Part shown: one piece after another, positions 1 to 9,731 of the stretch
Layout: every line of letters begins with the position of its first letter
Numbering within the stretch: position 1 is the stretch's first letter
Assembly: GCF_009846885.1 (NCBI RefSeq)
Contig: NZ_WUWM01000001.1
Location: forward strand, 248,001 to 312,000
Origin: Paenibacillus puerhi
Lineage (GTDB): Bacteria > Bacillota > Bacilli > Paenibacillales > NBRC-103111
Length of the DNA stretch: 64,000 nt
Direction of reading: 5' to 3'
Notes under the pieces: model-generated
Told to the model about the DNA's origin: nothing
What the model saw: only the letters and a program-made list of their open reading frames with translations
Databases searched by the model: none
Position numbers and translations under genes: made by a program

Positions 1-195
1 GCAGGGCCGATCGTGGTCAATGGCCGCCGCAAAGCGGGAGACATCGTGCGGCTGTTCATGCGGGACCGTTATCATCTGATTTACGTCCTGGACGAGCGTT
101 CGCGCATCCGTCATATCGTTCTGGAGCAGCAGCTGCTGGACTGTTATTTTGATGAGACGAAGCGAGAGAGAACCGTTGCCGAGCTTTTCGCTTGA
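1..195 (+). CDS. spoIVFB: SpoIVFB C-terminus (partial, 5' end outside window)
   Basis: The last 64 codons are present, open from base 1 to a TGA at 193-195. The residues (for example RLFMRDRYHLIYVLDE) look like the CBS-type C-terminal domain of SpoIVFB, the M50 site-2 zinc protease in the forespore outer membrane that cleaves pro-sigma-K. The catalytic membrane part with HExxH would lie upstream and cannot be seen. The assignment rests on this tail and on its place directly before rng-rplU-prp-rpmA, where B. subtilis has spoIVFB just before rplU. The family is likely; the exact paralogue is inferred. Confidence 0.7.
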   Translation, partial: AGPIVVNGRRKAGDIVRLFMRDRYHLIYVLDERSRIRHIVLEQQLLDCYFDETKRERTVAELFA

Positions 196-228
196 AGCTC
201 CCTCTAACGGGCAGAGCTAGCAAGATTA

Positions 229-237
229 TGTTACAAT
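229..237 (+). promoter_or_regulatory. Possible extended -10 promoter of rng
   Basis: TGTTACAAT is an extended -10 element (TGn plus TACAAT) about 20 bases before the rng start. No good -35 box lies at the usual distance, so this is a weak call by eye. Confidence 0.35.
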
Positions 238-258
238 AGACCCGAGGTGTTGCCGGAG

Positions 259-1500
259 ATGAAGCGAATATTGGTGAAATGCGAACAAGAGCATACTGAG
301 GTGGCTGTTGTCGAATTCGGCAAGCTCACCGAGTACTATAGAGGACATCGAAATCAGGGACAGCTCGCAGGCAATATCTACATGGGGCGTGTCGTCCGTG
401 TACTGCAGGGCATGCAGGCCGCCTTTGTGGACATTGGACTGGAGCGCAACGGTTTTTTGTATATCGATGACGTGCTTCCGGCCAATCTGGACAAACAGCC
501 CAAGGAAAAGCCGCCTATCCACGAGCTTGTGCATGTGGGCCAGTCTATCATGGTTCAGGTGGTGAAAGAACCGGTCGGCAGCAAGGGGGCGCGCATCACG
601 ACGCATTATTCCATACCTGGAAGATTCGGCGTATACATGCCGAGCGCCGACTATGTCGGCGTCTCGCGCAAGATCGAACAAGCCTCCGACCGGGATAAGC
701 TCAAGCGGATGGCCGAGCGGCAGCTTGAGCCCGGGGAGGGCTTCATCGTTCGAACGGCGGCGCTGGGCGAGCCGGAGGAGGCGCTGGCGGCCGATCTGCA
801 GGAGCTGCGGAGCCGCTGGAGGCTTCTCTCCGCCTCAGCCGGGAAGGAAGGCGCGATTCCCCGCCAGATCCACAGCGATCTGGACATGCTGCCGCGGCTG
901 GTCCGCGACGTGTTCCGCGACGACGTGCAGGAGGTGCTTGTCAGCTCCAGCGACGTTCAGGAGCTTGTCTGGAGCGTGCTGTCGGCTCCCGGCACCCGTA
1001 CGCTGGCCGATAGGGTGAGCGTGCACCGGGGAGCGGATGTCATGGAGGATTTCGGGATCGCCAGACAGCTGGAGCTGGCGCTGCGCCGCAAGGTATGGCT
1101 GGACAACGGCGGCTATCTGATCGTCGACCGGACGGAAGCGCTGACGGTGTTCGATGTCAATACGGGGAAGTACACAGGCTCGGTGAACCTGGAGCAGACC
1201 GTGTTCGATGCGAACAGGGAGGCGGCGCGCGAGATCGCCCGGCTGCTCCGGCTGCGGGATATAGGCGGCTTGATCGTCATTGATTTTATCGATATGGAGA
1301 CGCCTGAGCGCCGTCAGCAGGTGCTGGACGAGCTGAACCAGGAGGTGCGGAAGGATCGCACGAAAACCGTCGTCGTCGGATGGACGAAGCTGGGCCTTGT
1401 CGAGATGACGCGCAAGAAGGTGCGGGACAGCAAGGAAACGACGGCGCCTCAGCCTTGTTCGGCATGCGGAGGGACCGGCTTTGCGTTTCGCGGAAAATAA
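259..1500 (+). CDS. rng: Ribonuclease G/E family endoribonuclease
   Basis: A 413-residue RNase E/G-type enzyme that cuts single-stranded AU-rich RNA in mRNA turnover and rRNA processing. The N-terminus (MKRILVKCEQ, then GRVVRVLQGMQAAFVDIG) is the S1-containing start of the family. The two catalytic, magnesium-binding aspartates are visible at about D299 (FDVNTGKYTG) and D342 (VIDFIDM). The CSAC pair near C400/C403 is the zinc-link cysteine motif. ATG 259 is preferred over GTG 247 because GAGGTG sits 9 bases before it and family members begin M-K-R-I. It is shorter than E. coli RNase E and lacks its C-terminal scaffold. It probably shares transcripts with the ribosomal protein genes downstream. 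Confidence 0.93.
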   Translation: MKRILVKCEQEHTEVAVVEFGKLTEYYRGHRNQGQLAGNIYMGRVVRVLQGMQAAFVDIGLERNGFLYIDDVLPANLDKQPKEKPPIHELVHVGQSIMVQVVKEPVGSKGARITTHYSIPGRFGVYMPSADYVGVSRKIEQASDRDKLKRMAERQLEPGEGFIVRTAALGEPEEALAADLQELRSRWRLLSASAGKEGAIPRQIHSDLDMLPRLVRDVFRDDVQEVLVSSSDVQELVWSVLSAPGTRTLADRVSVHRGADVMEDFGIARQLELALRRKVWLDNGGYLIVDRTEALTVFDVNTGKYTGSVNLEQTVFDANREAAREIARLLRLRDIGGLIVIDFIDMETPERRQQVLDELNQEVRKDRTKTVVVGWTKLGLVEMTRKKVRDSKETTAPQPCSACGGTGFAFRGK

Positions 1501-1504
1501 ACCA

Positions 1505-1534
1505 TTGCACAGTCTATGTTGTTTGTGGTAGAAT
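1505..1534 (+). promoter_or_regulatory. SigA-type promoter of the rplU operon
   Basis: TTGCAC and TAGAAT are separated by 18 bases, just after the rng stop and ahead of the L21 leader. Confidence 0.55.
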
Positions 1535-1539
1535 AATTG

Positions 1540-1650
1540 GGTGTGTTGCTATAACATGCTGTAACCGCGCGAAGCGGGTATCCAAGAACTTGTCTTCATG
1601 GACAAGTCACCTGGCTTATAGGCGAGTCTGAGACATGAGGAGGTGCAACT
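1540..1650 (+). promoter_or_regulatory. Probable L21 (rplU) autoregulatory leader
   Basis: About 110 untranslated bases precede rplU. They contain a hairpin CCGC-GCGAA-GCGG (about 1563-1577) and a second stem ACTTGTC/GACAAGT (about 1588-1607). Many Firmicutes carry a structured L21 leader here that is thought to let the ribosomal protein control its own operon. The match is positional and structural by eye; it was not scored against a covariance model. Confidence 0.55.
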
Positions 1651-1962
1651 ATGTACGCAATTATTGAAACAGGCGGTAAACAATACAAGGTTTCCGAGGG
1701 CGATGTTCTTTTCATCGAGAAGCTGGAAGTCGGCGAAGGCGATGCGGTCACATTCGACCGTGTATTGGCAGTATCCGGCGAAGGCGGTCTTACTCTGGGC
1801 GCTCCGCTCGTTTCCGGCGCTACCGTTTCCGGTAAAGTCGAGAAGCATGGCAAAGGCCGTAAGATCATCGTTTACAAGTACAAAGCGAAGAAGAACTATC
1901 GTCGCAAGCAAGGTCATCGTCAACCGTACACGAAAGTCGTGATCGAGAAGATCCAAGCGTAA
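1651..1962 (+). CDS. rplU: 50S ribosomal protein L21
   Basis: A 103-residue protein starting [14 protein letters not shown], the invariant beginning of bacterial L21, and ending in the basic stretch [17 protein letters not shown] that contacts 23S rRNA. The ATG follows AGGAGGTG at good spacing. It is the first gene of the rplU-prp-rpmA operon and is preceded by a structured leader. Length is normal for the family and nothing is unusual. Confidence 0.98.
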   Translation: MYAIIETGGKQYKVSEGDVLFIEKLEVGEGDAVTFDRVLAVSGEGGLTLGAPLVSGATVSGKVEKHGKGRKIIVYKYKAKKNYRRKQGHRQPYTKVVIEKIQA

Positions 1963-1969
1963 GACTGAC

Positions 1970-2317
1970 ATGATTCGCATTCAGATTATCCGAGGCGAGG
2001 ACGGTCGTATCGTACGATTTCAAGTCGACGGGCATGCGCAGTACGACGAGCGGGGCAAGGATATTGTCTGCGCGGGCGTATCGGCGGTTACGGTCGGCAC
2101 GGTTAACGCTATTGAGGCGCTGGCCGGTGTGCAGTTGAATACCCGGATGAAGCACGGCTTGCTGAGCGCGGATATCCCGCCGCAGACCGATGCGGAGACG
2201 GAACGCAAGATGCAGTTATTGCTTGAAGGCATGGTCGTCATGCTGCAATCTATCCAACAATCGTACGGCGCATATATAGCAATGCAAGACAAACCATCAC
2301 CCGAAGTAAGGAGGTAG
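1970..2317 (+). CDS. prp: Ribosomal-processing cysteine protease Prp
   Basis: A 115-residue YsxB/Prp family protease. The catalytic pair known from the Staphylococcus aureus enzyme is present at the same numbers, H22 (DGHAQY) and C34 (DIVCAGVSA). Prp removes the N-terminal extension of ribosomal protein L27 so that L27 can enter the ribosome. The gene sits between rplU and rpmA, 7 bases after rplU, and the L27 encoded next door has the cleavable extension, so enzyme and substrate are co-transcribed. Confidence 0.95.
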   Translation: MIRIQIIRGEDGRIVRFQVDGHAQYDERGKDIVCAGVSAVTVGTVNAIEALAGVQLNTRMKHGLLSADIPPQTDAETERKMQLLLEGMVVMLQSIQQSYGAYIAMQDKPSPEVRR

Positions 2318-2323
2318 ACACGA

Positions 2324-2635
2324 ATGTTAAAATTGGATCTCCAGTTATTCGCATCCAAGAAGGGCGTAGGCTCCACGAAAAACGGACGTGACAGCATCGC
2401 AAAGCGCCTTGGCGTTAAGCGTGCAGACGGTCAAACCGTAACAGCCGGCAGCATTCTCGTTCGCCAACGCGGAACGAAAATTCATCCGGGCAACAACGTG
2501 GGCATCGGTTCCGACGATACCTTGTTCGCGAAAGTCGAGGGCGTTGTGAAGTTTGAGCGCCTTGGCCGTGACCGCAAAAAAGTGAGCGTCTACCCTGCGG
2601 CTGCTGCACCTGTAGCTGCTGCGGTAGAAGTGTAA
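2324..2635 (+). CDS. rpmA: 50S ribosomal protein L27 with cleavable N-terminal extension
   Basis: A 103-residue L27. The first residues MLKLDLQLF followed by [15 protein letters not shown] match the Firmicutes form whose leader peptide is cut after LQLF by Prp, exposing the mature N-terminus that reaches the peptidyl-transferase centre. AAGGAGG lies 9 bases before the ATG. The gene ends in an Ala/Val tail and is followed by a strong terminator that closes the operon. Confidence 0.97.
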   Translation: MLKLDLQLFASKKGVGSTKNGRDSIAKRLGVKRADGQTVTAGSILVRQRGTKIHPGNNVGIGSDDTLFAKVEGVVKFERLGRDRKKVSVYPAAAAPVAAAVEV

Positions 2636-2651
2636 CATCGACGAAACGTCC

Positions 2652-2690
2652 AAACCCTGGCGAACTAAGCTTCGCCAGGGTTTGTTTGTT
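2652..2690 (+). terminator. Terminator of the rplU-prp-rpmA operon
   Basis: The stem AAACCCTGGCGAA / TTCGCCAGGGTTT has a 6-base loop and is followed by GTTTGTTT. Confidence 0.9.
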
Positions 2691-2737
2691 TAAAGAAAGA
2701 AGACTTCACTTCCATTCGTGTACTTTGCATGACGTCA

Positions 2738-2746
2738 TGCTATACT
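2738..2746 (+). promoter_or_regulatory. Possible extended -10 promoter of spo0B-obgE
   Basis: TGCTATACT is a TGn extended -10 about 40 bases before spo0B. No convincing -35 box is seen. Confidence 0.4.
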
Positions 2747-2785
2747 GTTAGGGATATCGAATGATGCGGAACGGAGAGATCGAGC

Positions 2786-3454
2786 ATGGCAACGGATGCA
2801 AAAGCCGAGGATTATGAACGTCAGCCTGGGGACGAGCACAGACGGCACTCCGCCGCATCGGAAGCTGCCGGACTTGCCTCGGAGCAGGACCTGCGTACGC
2901 TTCGGCTGTTCAATCACTACCGACACGATTGGATGAACGATATTCAGGTACTGATGGGCTACGTGCAGTTAAAGAAGTATGATAAATTACCGGGTATGAT
3001 GGAGAAAATAAAAGATAAGGTCCAGCAGGAGAGTCTGATATCCAAGCTTGGTATTCCGTCTCTGATCCTGTTTATTCTGGCCTTTCAAGCGGAGGTCAAG
3101 GAGCTGCGTCTTGAGATCCGCATGAACGAAGAGATTCGGCTTGATGAGCTTCCCGGGCGTGGGGACGTGGCGTCGGGCATTCAGCGGCTTCTGGAAGGGT
3201 TTCGCGCAGAAGCGGCCTCATCGCCATATTCCGACGATAACCGGCTGGAGTTGGTATGGACCAAGGGCGACCGTATACTCAGGCTGGATATCGGATATAC
3301 GGGGGCTTTCCGGGTAGAGCGTGTTCGGCGTCTGGAGCAGGAGCTAGCCGTTCTTTGGGAGGACCAGCAAGTCCGTATCCAAGGCAGCTACGAAGAGCAG
3401 TCGGTGTGTTGGAGTGTCGAGTGGACCTTGGACGACACCGCGCTGGAACGATAA
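2786..3454 (+). CDS. spo0B: Spo0B sporulation phosphotransferase
   Basis: A 222-residue cytoplasmic phosphotransferase that passes phosphate from Spo0F to Spo0A in the sporulation phosphorelay. The H-box HYRHDWMNDIQVLMGYVQLKK places the phospho-accepting histidine at H47, matching RHDWMN of B. subtilis Spo0B. About 35 charged residues precede the four-helix-bundle region, and the C-terminal half is the weakly conserved ATPase-like domain. It is 15 bases ahead of obgE, the same pairing as in B. subtilis. The long hydrophilic N-terminus leaves some doubt about the start, but no better-placed ATG is seen. Confidence 0.88.
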   Translation: MATDAKAEDYERQPGDEHRRHSAASEAAGLASEQDLRTLRLFNHYRHDWMNDIQVLMGYVQLKKYDKLPGMMEKIKDKVQQESLISKLGIPSLILFILAFQAEVKELRLEIRMNEEIRLDELPGRGDVASGIQRLLEGFRAEAASSPYSDDNRLELVWTKGDRILRLDIGYTGAFRVERVRRLEQELAVLWEDQQVRIQGSYEEQSVCWSVEWTLDDTALER

Positions 3455-3463
3455 AGAGGGTGA

Positions 3464-4771
<1,308 letters not shown>

Positions 4772-4808
4772 AAGCTGTATAGTGGCTTACCCTTCATACT
4801 AAGACCAG

Positions 4809-4856
4809 GATCACTCTGTAGATAGGCCATTGGGACCTTGCAGGGTGATCTTTTTT
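4809..4856 (+). terminator. Terminator after obgE
   Basis: The stem GATCACTCTG / CAGGGTGATC (one G-U pair) is followed by six T. Confidence 0.8.
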
Positions 4857-4882
4857 AGTTCCTTCCCAAGGACTCGGGTTAA

Positions 4883-5203
4883 TCAGGGAAGGGTGTCCAG
4901 CCGCTTGGCTACCGACTCCAGCTTCTGCCGGATTGACCCGCGCTTGTCGCGGCGGTCGTCGAATTTTACGGAGGTGCATACCCGCTGCGCGCCGGCTCCG
5001 AAGGGAAGCTCGTGCATGCCCCGGATGACGCGGAACAGCTCATCGAGCTCTCCTTCGATAATCGTACTCATCGCGGTCATCTCGAATGCAATGCTGCCGG
5101 CCTTCTGCTCTTCGTCCAGGTAGGCGTGAAGGCCCGCGACATAGGCGCTCAAGCTTGTTGAAGCGGTGCCGACGGGGATAACGGTGATTTCTGCTATGGC
5201 CAT
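4883..5203 (-). CDS. yqgV: MTH1187/YqgV family thiamine-binding protein
   Basis: A 106-residue protein of the UPF0045 (DUF77, MTH1187) family, ferredoxin-like folds that bind thiamine or thiazole-like ligands. The start MAIAEITVIPVGT and the core AGSIAFEMTAMSTIIEGELDEL are typical. It is a minus-strand gene just after the Nudix hydrolase gene, probably in one transcript. The physiological role in bacilli is not settled; a cytosolic thiamine-sensing or storage role is inferred from the family. Confidence 0.82.
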   Translation of the reverse strand: MAIAEITVIPVGTASTSLSAYVAGLHAYLDEEQKAGSIAFEMTAMSTIIEGELDELFRVIRGMHELPFGAGAQRVCTSVKFDDRRDKRGSIRQKLESVAKRLDTLP

Positions 5204-5236
5204 CTTGTCGTTCTCCTTTCGGGGATGGTTCTCTTC

Positions 5237-5740
5237 CTACAGCTGTTGAGGGTCAACCAAAGCGGTCCAGTGTACGGTCGGGGCGCCTGAGGCCTCAAAG
5301 CCGGCTGTTCCTACCCACACATGCGGTACCGGCGGATGCTGGAAATAATGCTCGAGCAACTTGTGAAAAATAAAAGGAATCTTTCGATCCAATACCTGAT
5401 CGCGCGGAATCCAGTGCAGGGTCCCTTCATCGGACTGTACGATGTCCCGCTTGCTCGTGTTGGCGGTATAAATAAATTGCTGGCGTACCTCTTGCTCATT
5501 CAGTCGGATCAGAATGTACCTTAATCGAAGCTCATCCAGATGTTCCTCGAGCAAACCGGTTTCTTCGTGAATTTCCCGCAAGACGGCGCTACGGGGATCA
5601 TTGATCTCATGAGGCTCCAGATGCCCGCCGACTGCGGCCCATAATCCGGGGGATAAGGTACGTGTAGGCGAGCGTTTCATCATCAGCAGATCCTCATGGT
5701 TGAATAGCATGGCGGTTGCCATCATACGGGCTCGAATCAA
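5237..5740 (-). CDS. Nudix hydrolase
   Basis: A 167-residue Nudix-fold protein, likely a nucleoside-diphosphate-X hydrolase of unknown substrate. The Nudix helix region reads GGHLEPHE, then nine residues, then REIHEETG. The metal-binding REIHEE core is intact, but the spacing from the first Glu to REIHEE is nine rather than the usual seven, a small insertion in the loop. It is upstream of the YqgV gene on the same strand, 33 bases apart, and divergent from pheB. Confidence 0.85.
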   Translation of the reverse strand: MIRARMMATAMLFNHEDLLMMKRSPTRTLSPGLWAAVGGHLEPHEINDPRSAVLREIHEETGLLEEHLDELRLRYILIRLNEQEVRQQFIYTANTSKRDIVQSDEGTLHWIPRDQVLDRKIPFIFHKLLEHYFQHPPVPHVWVGTAGFEASGAPTVHWTALVDPQQL

Positions 5741-5803
5741 AGGGCTTCTCCTCTTTCCTGATGGTTAATTCTAACTTTATCATATTTGTACGCATAAAGC
5801 CTA

Positions 5804-5833
5804 TTGCCCGAAGCGGTGGGCATGCGATATAAT
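5804..5833 (+). promoter_or_regulatory. SigA-type promoter of the pheB-hom-thrB-pheA operon
   Basis: TTGCCC and TATAAT are separated by 18 bases, about 45 bases before pheB. Confidence 0.6.
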
Positions 5834-5878
5834 GTCCACTAGGTAAGAACAATCGTCTGTGCAGAGAGGACTATTGCT

Positions 5879-6349
5879 GTGCCTGATAAATATACCAAGG
5901 AAATTCCGCCGCAGAGCGAGCGATTTTTTCTCGTCCGGGAGGATATGCTGCCGGAGGCGCTTGTCAAGACGGTGCAAGCGAAAAGCCTGCTGGCCCGTGG
6001 CAAGGTAAAGACGGTCCACGAAGCGGTCGAGCAGGTGGAGCTGAGCCGAAGCGCGTTCTACAAATATAAGGACGGCATTTTCCCGCTGAGCAAGCTGGAT
6101 CGGGATCGGATCGTTACCATCTCCATGGATCTGGAGCATCGTTCCGGGATTTTGTCCAGAGTACTGGCGCTCATCGCCGGGCTGGAGGGCAATGTACTGA
6201 CCATTCACCAAACGATCCCGCTTCAGGGCATCGCCAATGTCGTCATTTCGGTGGAAACGTCGCTGATGGGCGAGAGCGTGGCCGTCCTGCTCGACAAGCT
6301 CCGCGAGCAAGATGGAGTTAGTCGGGCAACGCTCGCCGGGCAAGGATGA
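5879..6349 (+). CDS. pheB: ACT domain-containing protein PheB
   Basis: A 156-residue member of the UPF0735/PheB family. The N-terminal half has a short helix-turn-helix-like stretch (KTVHEAVEQVELSRSAFYKYKDG), and the C-terminal half is an ACT domain (about 72-150, TISMDLEHRSGILSRVL) of the type that binds amino acids. The GTG start follows GAGAGGA. In B. subtilis pheB precedes pheA; here hom and thrB lie between them. A regulatory role in aromatic or aspartate-family amino acid synthesis is inferred, not shown. Confidence 0.88.
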   Translation: MPDKYTKEIPPQSERFFLVREDMLPEALVKTVQAKSLLARGKVKTVHEAVEQVELSRSAFYKYKDGIFPLSKLDRDRIVTISMDLEHRSGILSRVLALIAGLEGNVLTIHQTIPLQGIANVVISVETSLMGESVAVLLDKLREQDGVSRATLAGQG

Positions 6350-6389
6350 TCAAGCATACTATCAAGAGCTATCGAGGAGGCAGATATCT

Positions 6390-7676
6390 ATGAAACCCTA
6401 TAAAGTCGGATTACTCGGACTTGGCACCGTCGGAACCGGTGTTGTGCGCATTGTGGAAGGACACCAGCATCATCTGATGAGCCAATCAGGCTCCCCGATC
6501 GAGATATCCAAGATTTTGGTCAAGGATAAAAGCAAGGCTCGCTCGATCAGCATTTCGGAGGAAAAACTGACGGAAAACCCTTGGGACATCATCGAAAATC
6601 CGGATATCGATGTCATCATAGAGGTCATGGGCGGCATCGATCAGACGAAGGAGCTTATTCTCGCCGCTTTGGAGCGGGGCAAGCATATCGTAACGGCCAA
6701 TAAGGATCTCATGGCGCTGCACGGACCGGAAATTTTGCTGAAGGCTGCCGAGCACGGCTGCGACGTTATGTACGAAGCGAGTGTGGCCGGAGGTATTCCG
6801 ATTATCCGCACCTTGATCGAGGGCTTCTCCTCCGACCGGATCACGAAGATCATGGGGATCGTCAATGGCACCACCAACTATATTCTTTCGAAGATGAGCC
6901 AGGAGGGAGCCGCTTACGACGACGTGCTGAAGGAAGCGCAGCAGCTCGGCTATGCGGAATCCGACCCGACCTCGGACGTGGAAGGCTTTGATGCCGCCCG
7001 CAAAATGACCATTCTCGGCACGCTCGGCTTCCATGCCAATATTGCCCTGTCCGATGTGAGCGTAAAAGGGATTTCCAAGGTAAGCAAAGAAGATATTGCG
7101 TACGGGAAGAAGCTCGGGTACGAAGTCAAACTGCTGGGTATCGCCGAGCGGCAGGACGAGCACATCAGCATCAGCGTGCAGCCGACGATGGTTAAGCAAT
7201 CGCACCCGCTCGCTGCTGTTAACGGGGTGTTTAATGCGGTATATATTTACGGCGAGGCTGTCGGGGAAACGATGTTCTACGGACCGGGTGCGGGCGAGAT
7301 GCCTACCGCTACGTCTGTCGTTGCCGATCTGGTAGCCGTGGTCCGCAACTCCAATCTGGGAATCAACGGTCGCCGCGGCTTCGTCCCTTACCAAGAAAAG
7401 AAGCTCAAGACCGACGAGCAGATCGCTTCGAAAAACTTTATCCTGCTGCATGTCGAAGACAAAGCTGGGGTACTGGCGCAGATTACGCAAGTATTCGCCG
7501 AGCATGAGGTTAGCCTGGAGTCTGTGCTGCAGCATCCGAATCAGACGAATCCGCTGGCCGAGATCATCATCATCACGCATGATGCGAACAAAGCGTCGAT
7601 GAATAAAGTGTTGAAGCAATTCGAGAGCATGGGCGCCGTTCATGCGATCAAAAGCGTGTACCGCGTAGAAGGGTAA
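6390..7676 (+). CDS. hom: Homoserine dehydrogenase
   Basis: A 428-residue NAD(P)-dependent enzyme that reduces aspartate semialdehyde to homoserine, the branch step to threonine and methionine. The Rossmann motif GLLGLGTVGTGVV is at about 7-19, the TANKDLMA active-site region at about 102-109, and NGTTNYILSKM is also seen. A C-terminal ACT domain (about 350-428, LHVEDKAGVLAQITQVF) probably senses threonine. ATG 390 bases after position 6000 (6390) is chosen because GAGGAGG lies 9 bases before it and the protein then begins MKPYKVGLLGLG. It forms an operon with thrB and pheA. Confidence 0.97.
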   Translation: MKPYKVGLLGLGTVGTGVVRIVEGHQHHLMSQSGSPIEISKILVKDKSKARSISISEEKLTENPWDIIENPDIDVIIEVMGGIDQTKELILAALERGKHIVTANKDLMALHGPEILLKAAEHGCDVMYEASVAGGIPIIRTLIEGFSSDRITKIMGIVNGTTNYILSKMSQEGAAYDDVLKEAQQLGYAESDPTSDVEGFDAARKMTILGTLGFHANIALSDVSVKGISKVSKEDIAYGKKLGYEVKLLGIAERQDEHISISVQPTMVKQSHPLAAVNGVFNAVYIYGEAVGETMFYGPGAGEMPTATSVVADLVAVVRNSNLGINGRRGFVPYQEKKLKTDEQIASKNFILLHVEDKAGVLAQITQVFAEHEVSLESVLQHPNQTNPLAEIIIITHDANKASMNKVLKQFESMGAVHAIKSVYRVEG

Positions 7677-7737
7677 TCGAGGTTAACGGAACGGGAAAGA
7701 ACGTTATGAGAAGCTTGAAGGGTAGGCGTGAGAAGGA

Positions 7738-8721
7738 ATGATACCAACCAATAAACGCAAGGTGCGGGTCCAGGTGCCTGCCAGCACGGCTAATCTCGGC
7801 CCGGGCTTCGATACGCTTGGTATGGCGTTGAACTTATATGCATGGATTGAAATGAGCGAGGCTGAGGAAACGCGGTTTACTCTGTATGGGGATCAGATGC
7901 AGGGCGTCCCGACAGATAAAAGCAATTTGCTTTACGAAGTCGCCAAGCTTGTATTTGAGCGGGCAGGCCTGGCTGCGCCCGAGCTGGAAATTGCGATCTA
8001 CAGCGATATTCCGCTGACTCGGGGACTCGGCAGCAGCGCGTCGGCGATCGTTGGCGCGCTGGCGGCTGCCAATGCCTTGATCGGCGGCAGGTTCACGAAT
8101 GAAGAGCTGTTCCAATTCGCGACAGAGCTGGAGAAGCATCCGGACAATGTCGGCGCTTCGCTCTTTGGGGGCATTGTCGTTGCGTTCTGGGACGGCTTGC
8201 GGGCGGAATATATCCGGGTCGAGCCGCATGAGGATCTCGAGGTGCTGGTGGCGATCCCGCACTTCCAGCTTGCGACGGAGAAGGCGCGGGGCGTTCTGCC
8301 GCGGGAGCAAAGTCTGGAAAACGCCGTGTTCAATGTAGGCCATTCCTCGGTATTGGTCGCGGCCTTCTGTACCGGAAGGCTGGACATGATCAGCAGGGCG
8401 ATGAAGGATGCGCTGCATCAGCCGTATCGCGCGCCGCTTGTGCCCGGGCTGTCGGCCATTCTCGAGGAGGCGACCGACAACGGCGCGCTCGGTGTTGCGC
8501 TTAGCGGCGCGGGGCCGACCATTCTCGCGCTGGTCGACCGCGGCTCGGACCGCAAGGCCGAGCTGGAGGCGTTTATGCAGGGCAAGCTCCGCAGCGAGGG
8601 CATCGAATCGACGATGCTTTGGCTGCAGCCTGACAAGGCCGGCGTCCAGGTGCAGGAAGTGCCTGCCGGTGAGGCGGAGGCCAGCCTGCTTGAAGTGGCG
8701 AGGGGAGCGAGCCGGGTATGA
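7738..8721 (+). CDS. thrB: Homoserine kinase
   Basis: A 327-residue GHMP-family kinase that phosphorylates homoserine in threonine synthesis. PASTANLGPGFDTLG opens the protein and the GHMP ATP loop PLTRGLGSSAS is at about 92-102; the C-terminal ALSGAGPT motif is also present. An in-frame TGA just upstream makes ATG 7738 the first possible ATG; its Shine-Dalgarno is weakly placed (GAAGGGTAGG, about 10 bases off). It overlaps pheA by four bases (ATGA), showing translational coupling. Threonine synthase (thrC), often next to thrB, is absent from this operon. Confidence 0.96.
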   Translation: MIPTNKRKVRVQVPASTANLGPGFDTLGMALNLYAWIEMSEAEETRFTLYGDQMQGVPTDKSNLLYEVAKLVFERAGLAAPELEIAIYSDIPLTRGLGSSASAIVGALAAANALIGGRFTNEELFQFATELEKHPDNVGASLFGGIVVAFWDGLRAEYIRVEPHEDLEVLVAIPHFQLATEKARGVLPREQSLENAVFNVGHSSVLVAAFCTGRLDMISRAMKDALHQPYRAPLVPGLSAILEEATDNGALGVALSGAGPTILALVDRGSDRKAELEAFMQGKLRSEGIESTMLWLQPDKAGVQVQEVPAGEAEASLLEVARGASRV

Positions 8722-9605
8722 AGAAGGTTGCATTGCTTGGTCCGGGCACCTACACGGAGGAATCGGCCCATCATGTACTGGGCAAGGAGGCATTCGATTA
8801 CGTAGGATGCAGCCTGATCGCGGATGTATTCCAATCGACGGTCACCGGAGCGACGGATTATAGCGTTATTCCGATTGAGAATACGTTCGAGGGCTCGGTT
8901 ACGCTGCATGTGGATTGGCTGGTACACGAGGTCGACCTGCCTATTCAGGCCGAGTGGGTGTACCCGATCTCCATTAATCTCCTTCGTCTGCCGGAAGGGG
9001 ACGATGAGTCCCTGGTAACCGACCGCGGGGCTGCGTGCTCCCGCATCCGCAAGGTGTACTCCCATAGCGTCACGCTGGCGCAATGCCAGCGTTTCCTGCG
9101 AGAGCTGCTGCCTCATGTCGAGCTGGAGCAGGTGGGCAGCAATGGCGAAGCGGCCCGACTGGTACGCGAGCTGAAGGATCCAACGGTGGCCGCCCTGGCT
9201 CCACAGGGAGCCGGTATCTTGTACAAGCTCCAGACGGTGGCGGCAGGCGTACAGGATCATCAAGACAACTTCACCAGATTCGTGCTGATCGGTCCGGAGA
9301 AGCCGGAGCTGAAGCCGTCGTCGGATACCAAGACCACGATTCTGGTTACGCTGCCGGAGGATTATCCAGGCGCGCTGCATCAGGTGCTCTCCGCCTTCGC
9401 CTGGCGCCGGATCAATCTAACGAAGATCGAATCCCGACCAACGAAGAAGAGGCTTGGCAATTATTTTTTCTACATTGACATTAAAGCGTCCATGGACTCC
9501 GTCCTGCTGCCGGCAGCGCTGCAAGAGATTGAGGCGATCGGCTGTCAGGTACGTATTCTGGGGTGTTACCCGACTTATTCCTACCAGCCGGTTCCGTCGA
9601 AGTGA
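8718..9605 (+). CDS. pheA: Prephenate dehydratase
   Basis: A 295-residue enzyme converting prephenate to phenylpyruvate in phenylalanine synthesis. GPGTYTEESAHH at the start and IPIENTFEGSV are family motifs, and the catalytic TRF triplet is at about T186-R187-F188 (NFTRFVLIG). A C-terminal ACT domain with ESRPTKKRLGNYFFY (about 237-251) is the phenylalanine feedback site. It is the last gene of the pheB-hom-thrB-pheA unit, overlapping thrB by four bases and followed by a terminator. Confidence 0.96.
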   Translation: MKKVALLGPGTYTEESAHHVLGKEAFDYVGCSLIADVFQSTVTGATDYSVIPIENTFEGSVTLHVDWLVHEVDLPIQAEWVYPISINLLRLPEGDDESLVTDRGAACSRIRKVYSHSVTLAQCQRFLRELLPHVELEQVGSNGEAARLVRELKDPTVAALAPQGAGILYKLQTVAAGVQDHQDNFTRFVLIGPEKPELKPSSDTKTTILVTLPEDYPGALHQVLSAFAWRRINLTKIESRPTKKRLGNYFFYIDIKASMDSVLLPAALQEIEAIGCQVRILGCYPTYSYQPVPSK

Positions 9606-9731
9606 TAGTTGAATATGGGCGTGTGCGGGAAGAAGGTTCCTGCTAGCTATGACGGACTTGCGCTCAGGAAGGTAAGTTTCGGTCGGTCATAGGTAAGGTT
9701 TGGCATACAGGAGCAGTATTGTTCGAGGAAA

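Noticed and set aside
6486-7643. A 385-codon minus-strand frame opposite hom
   Set aside because: Mirror frame of a real gene. GC-rich codon bias keeps the complementary frame open.
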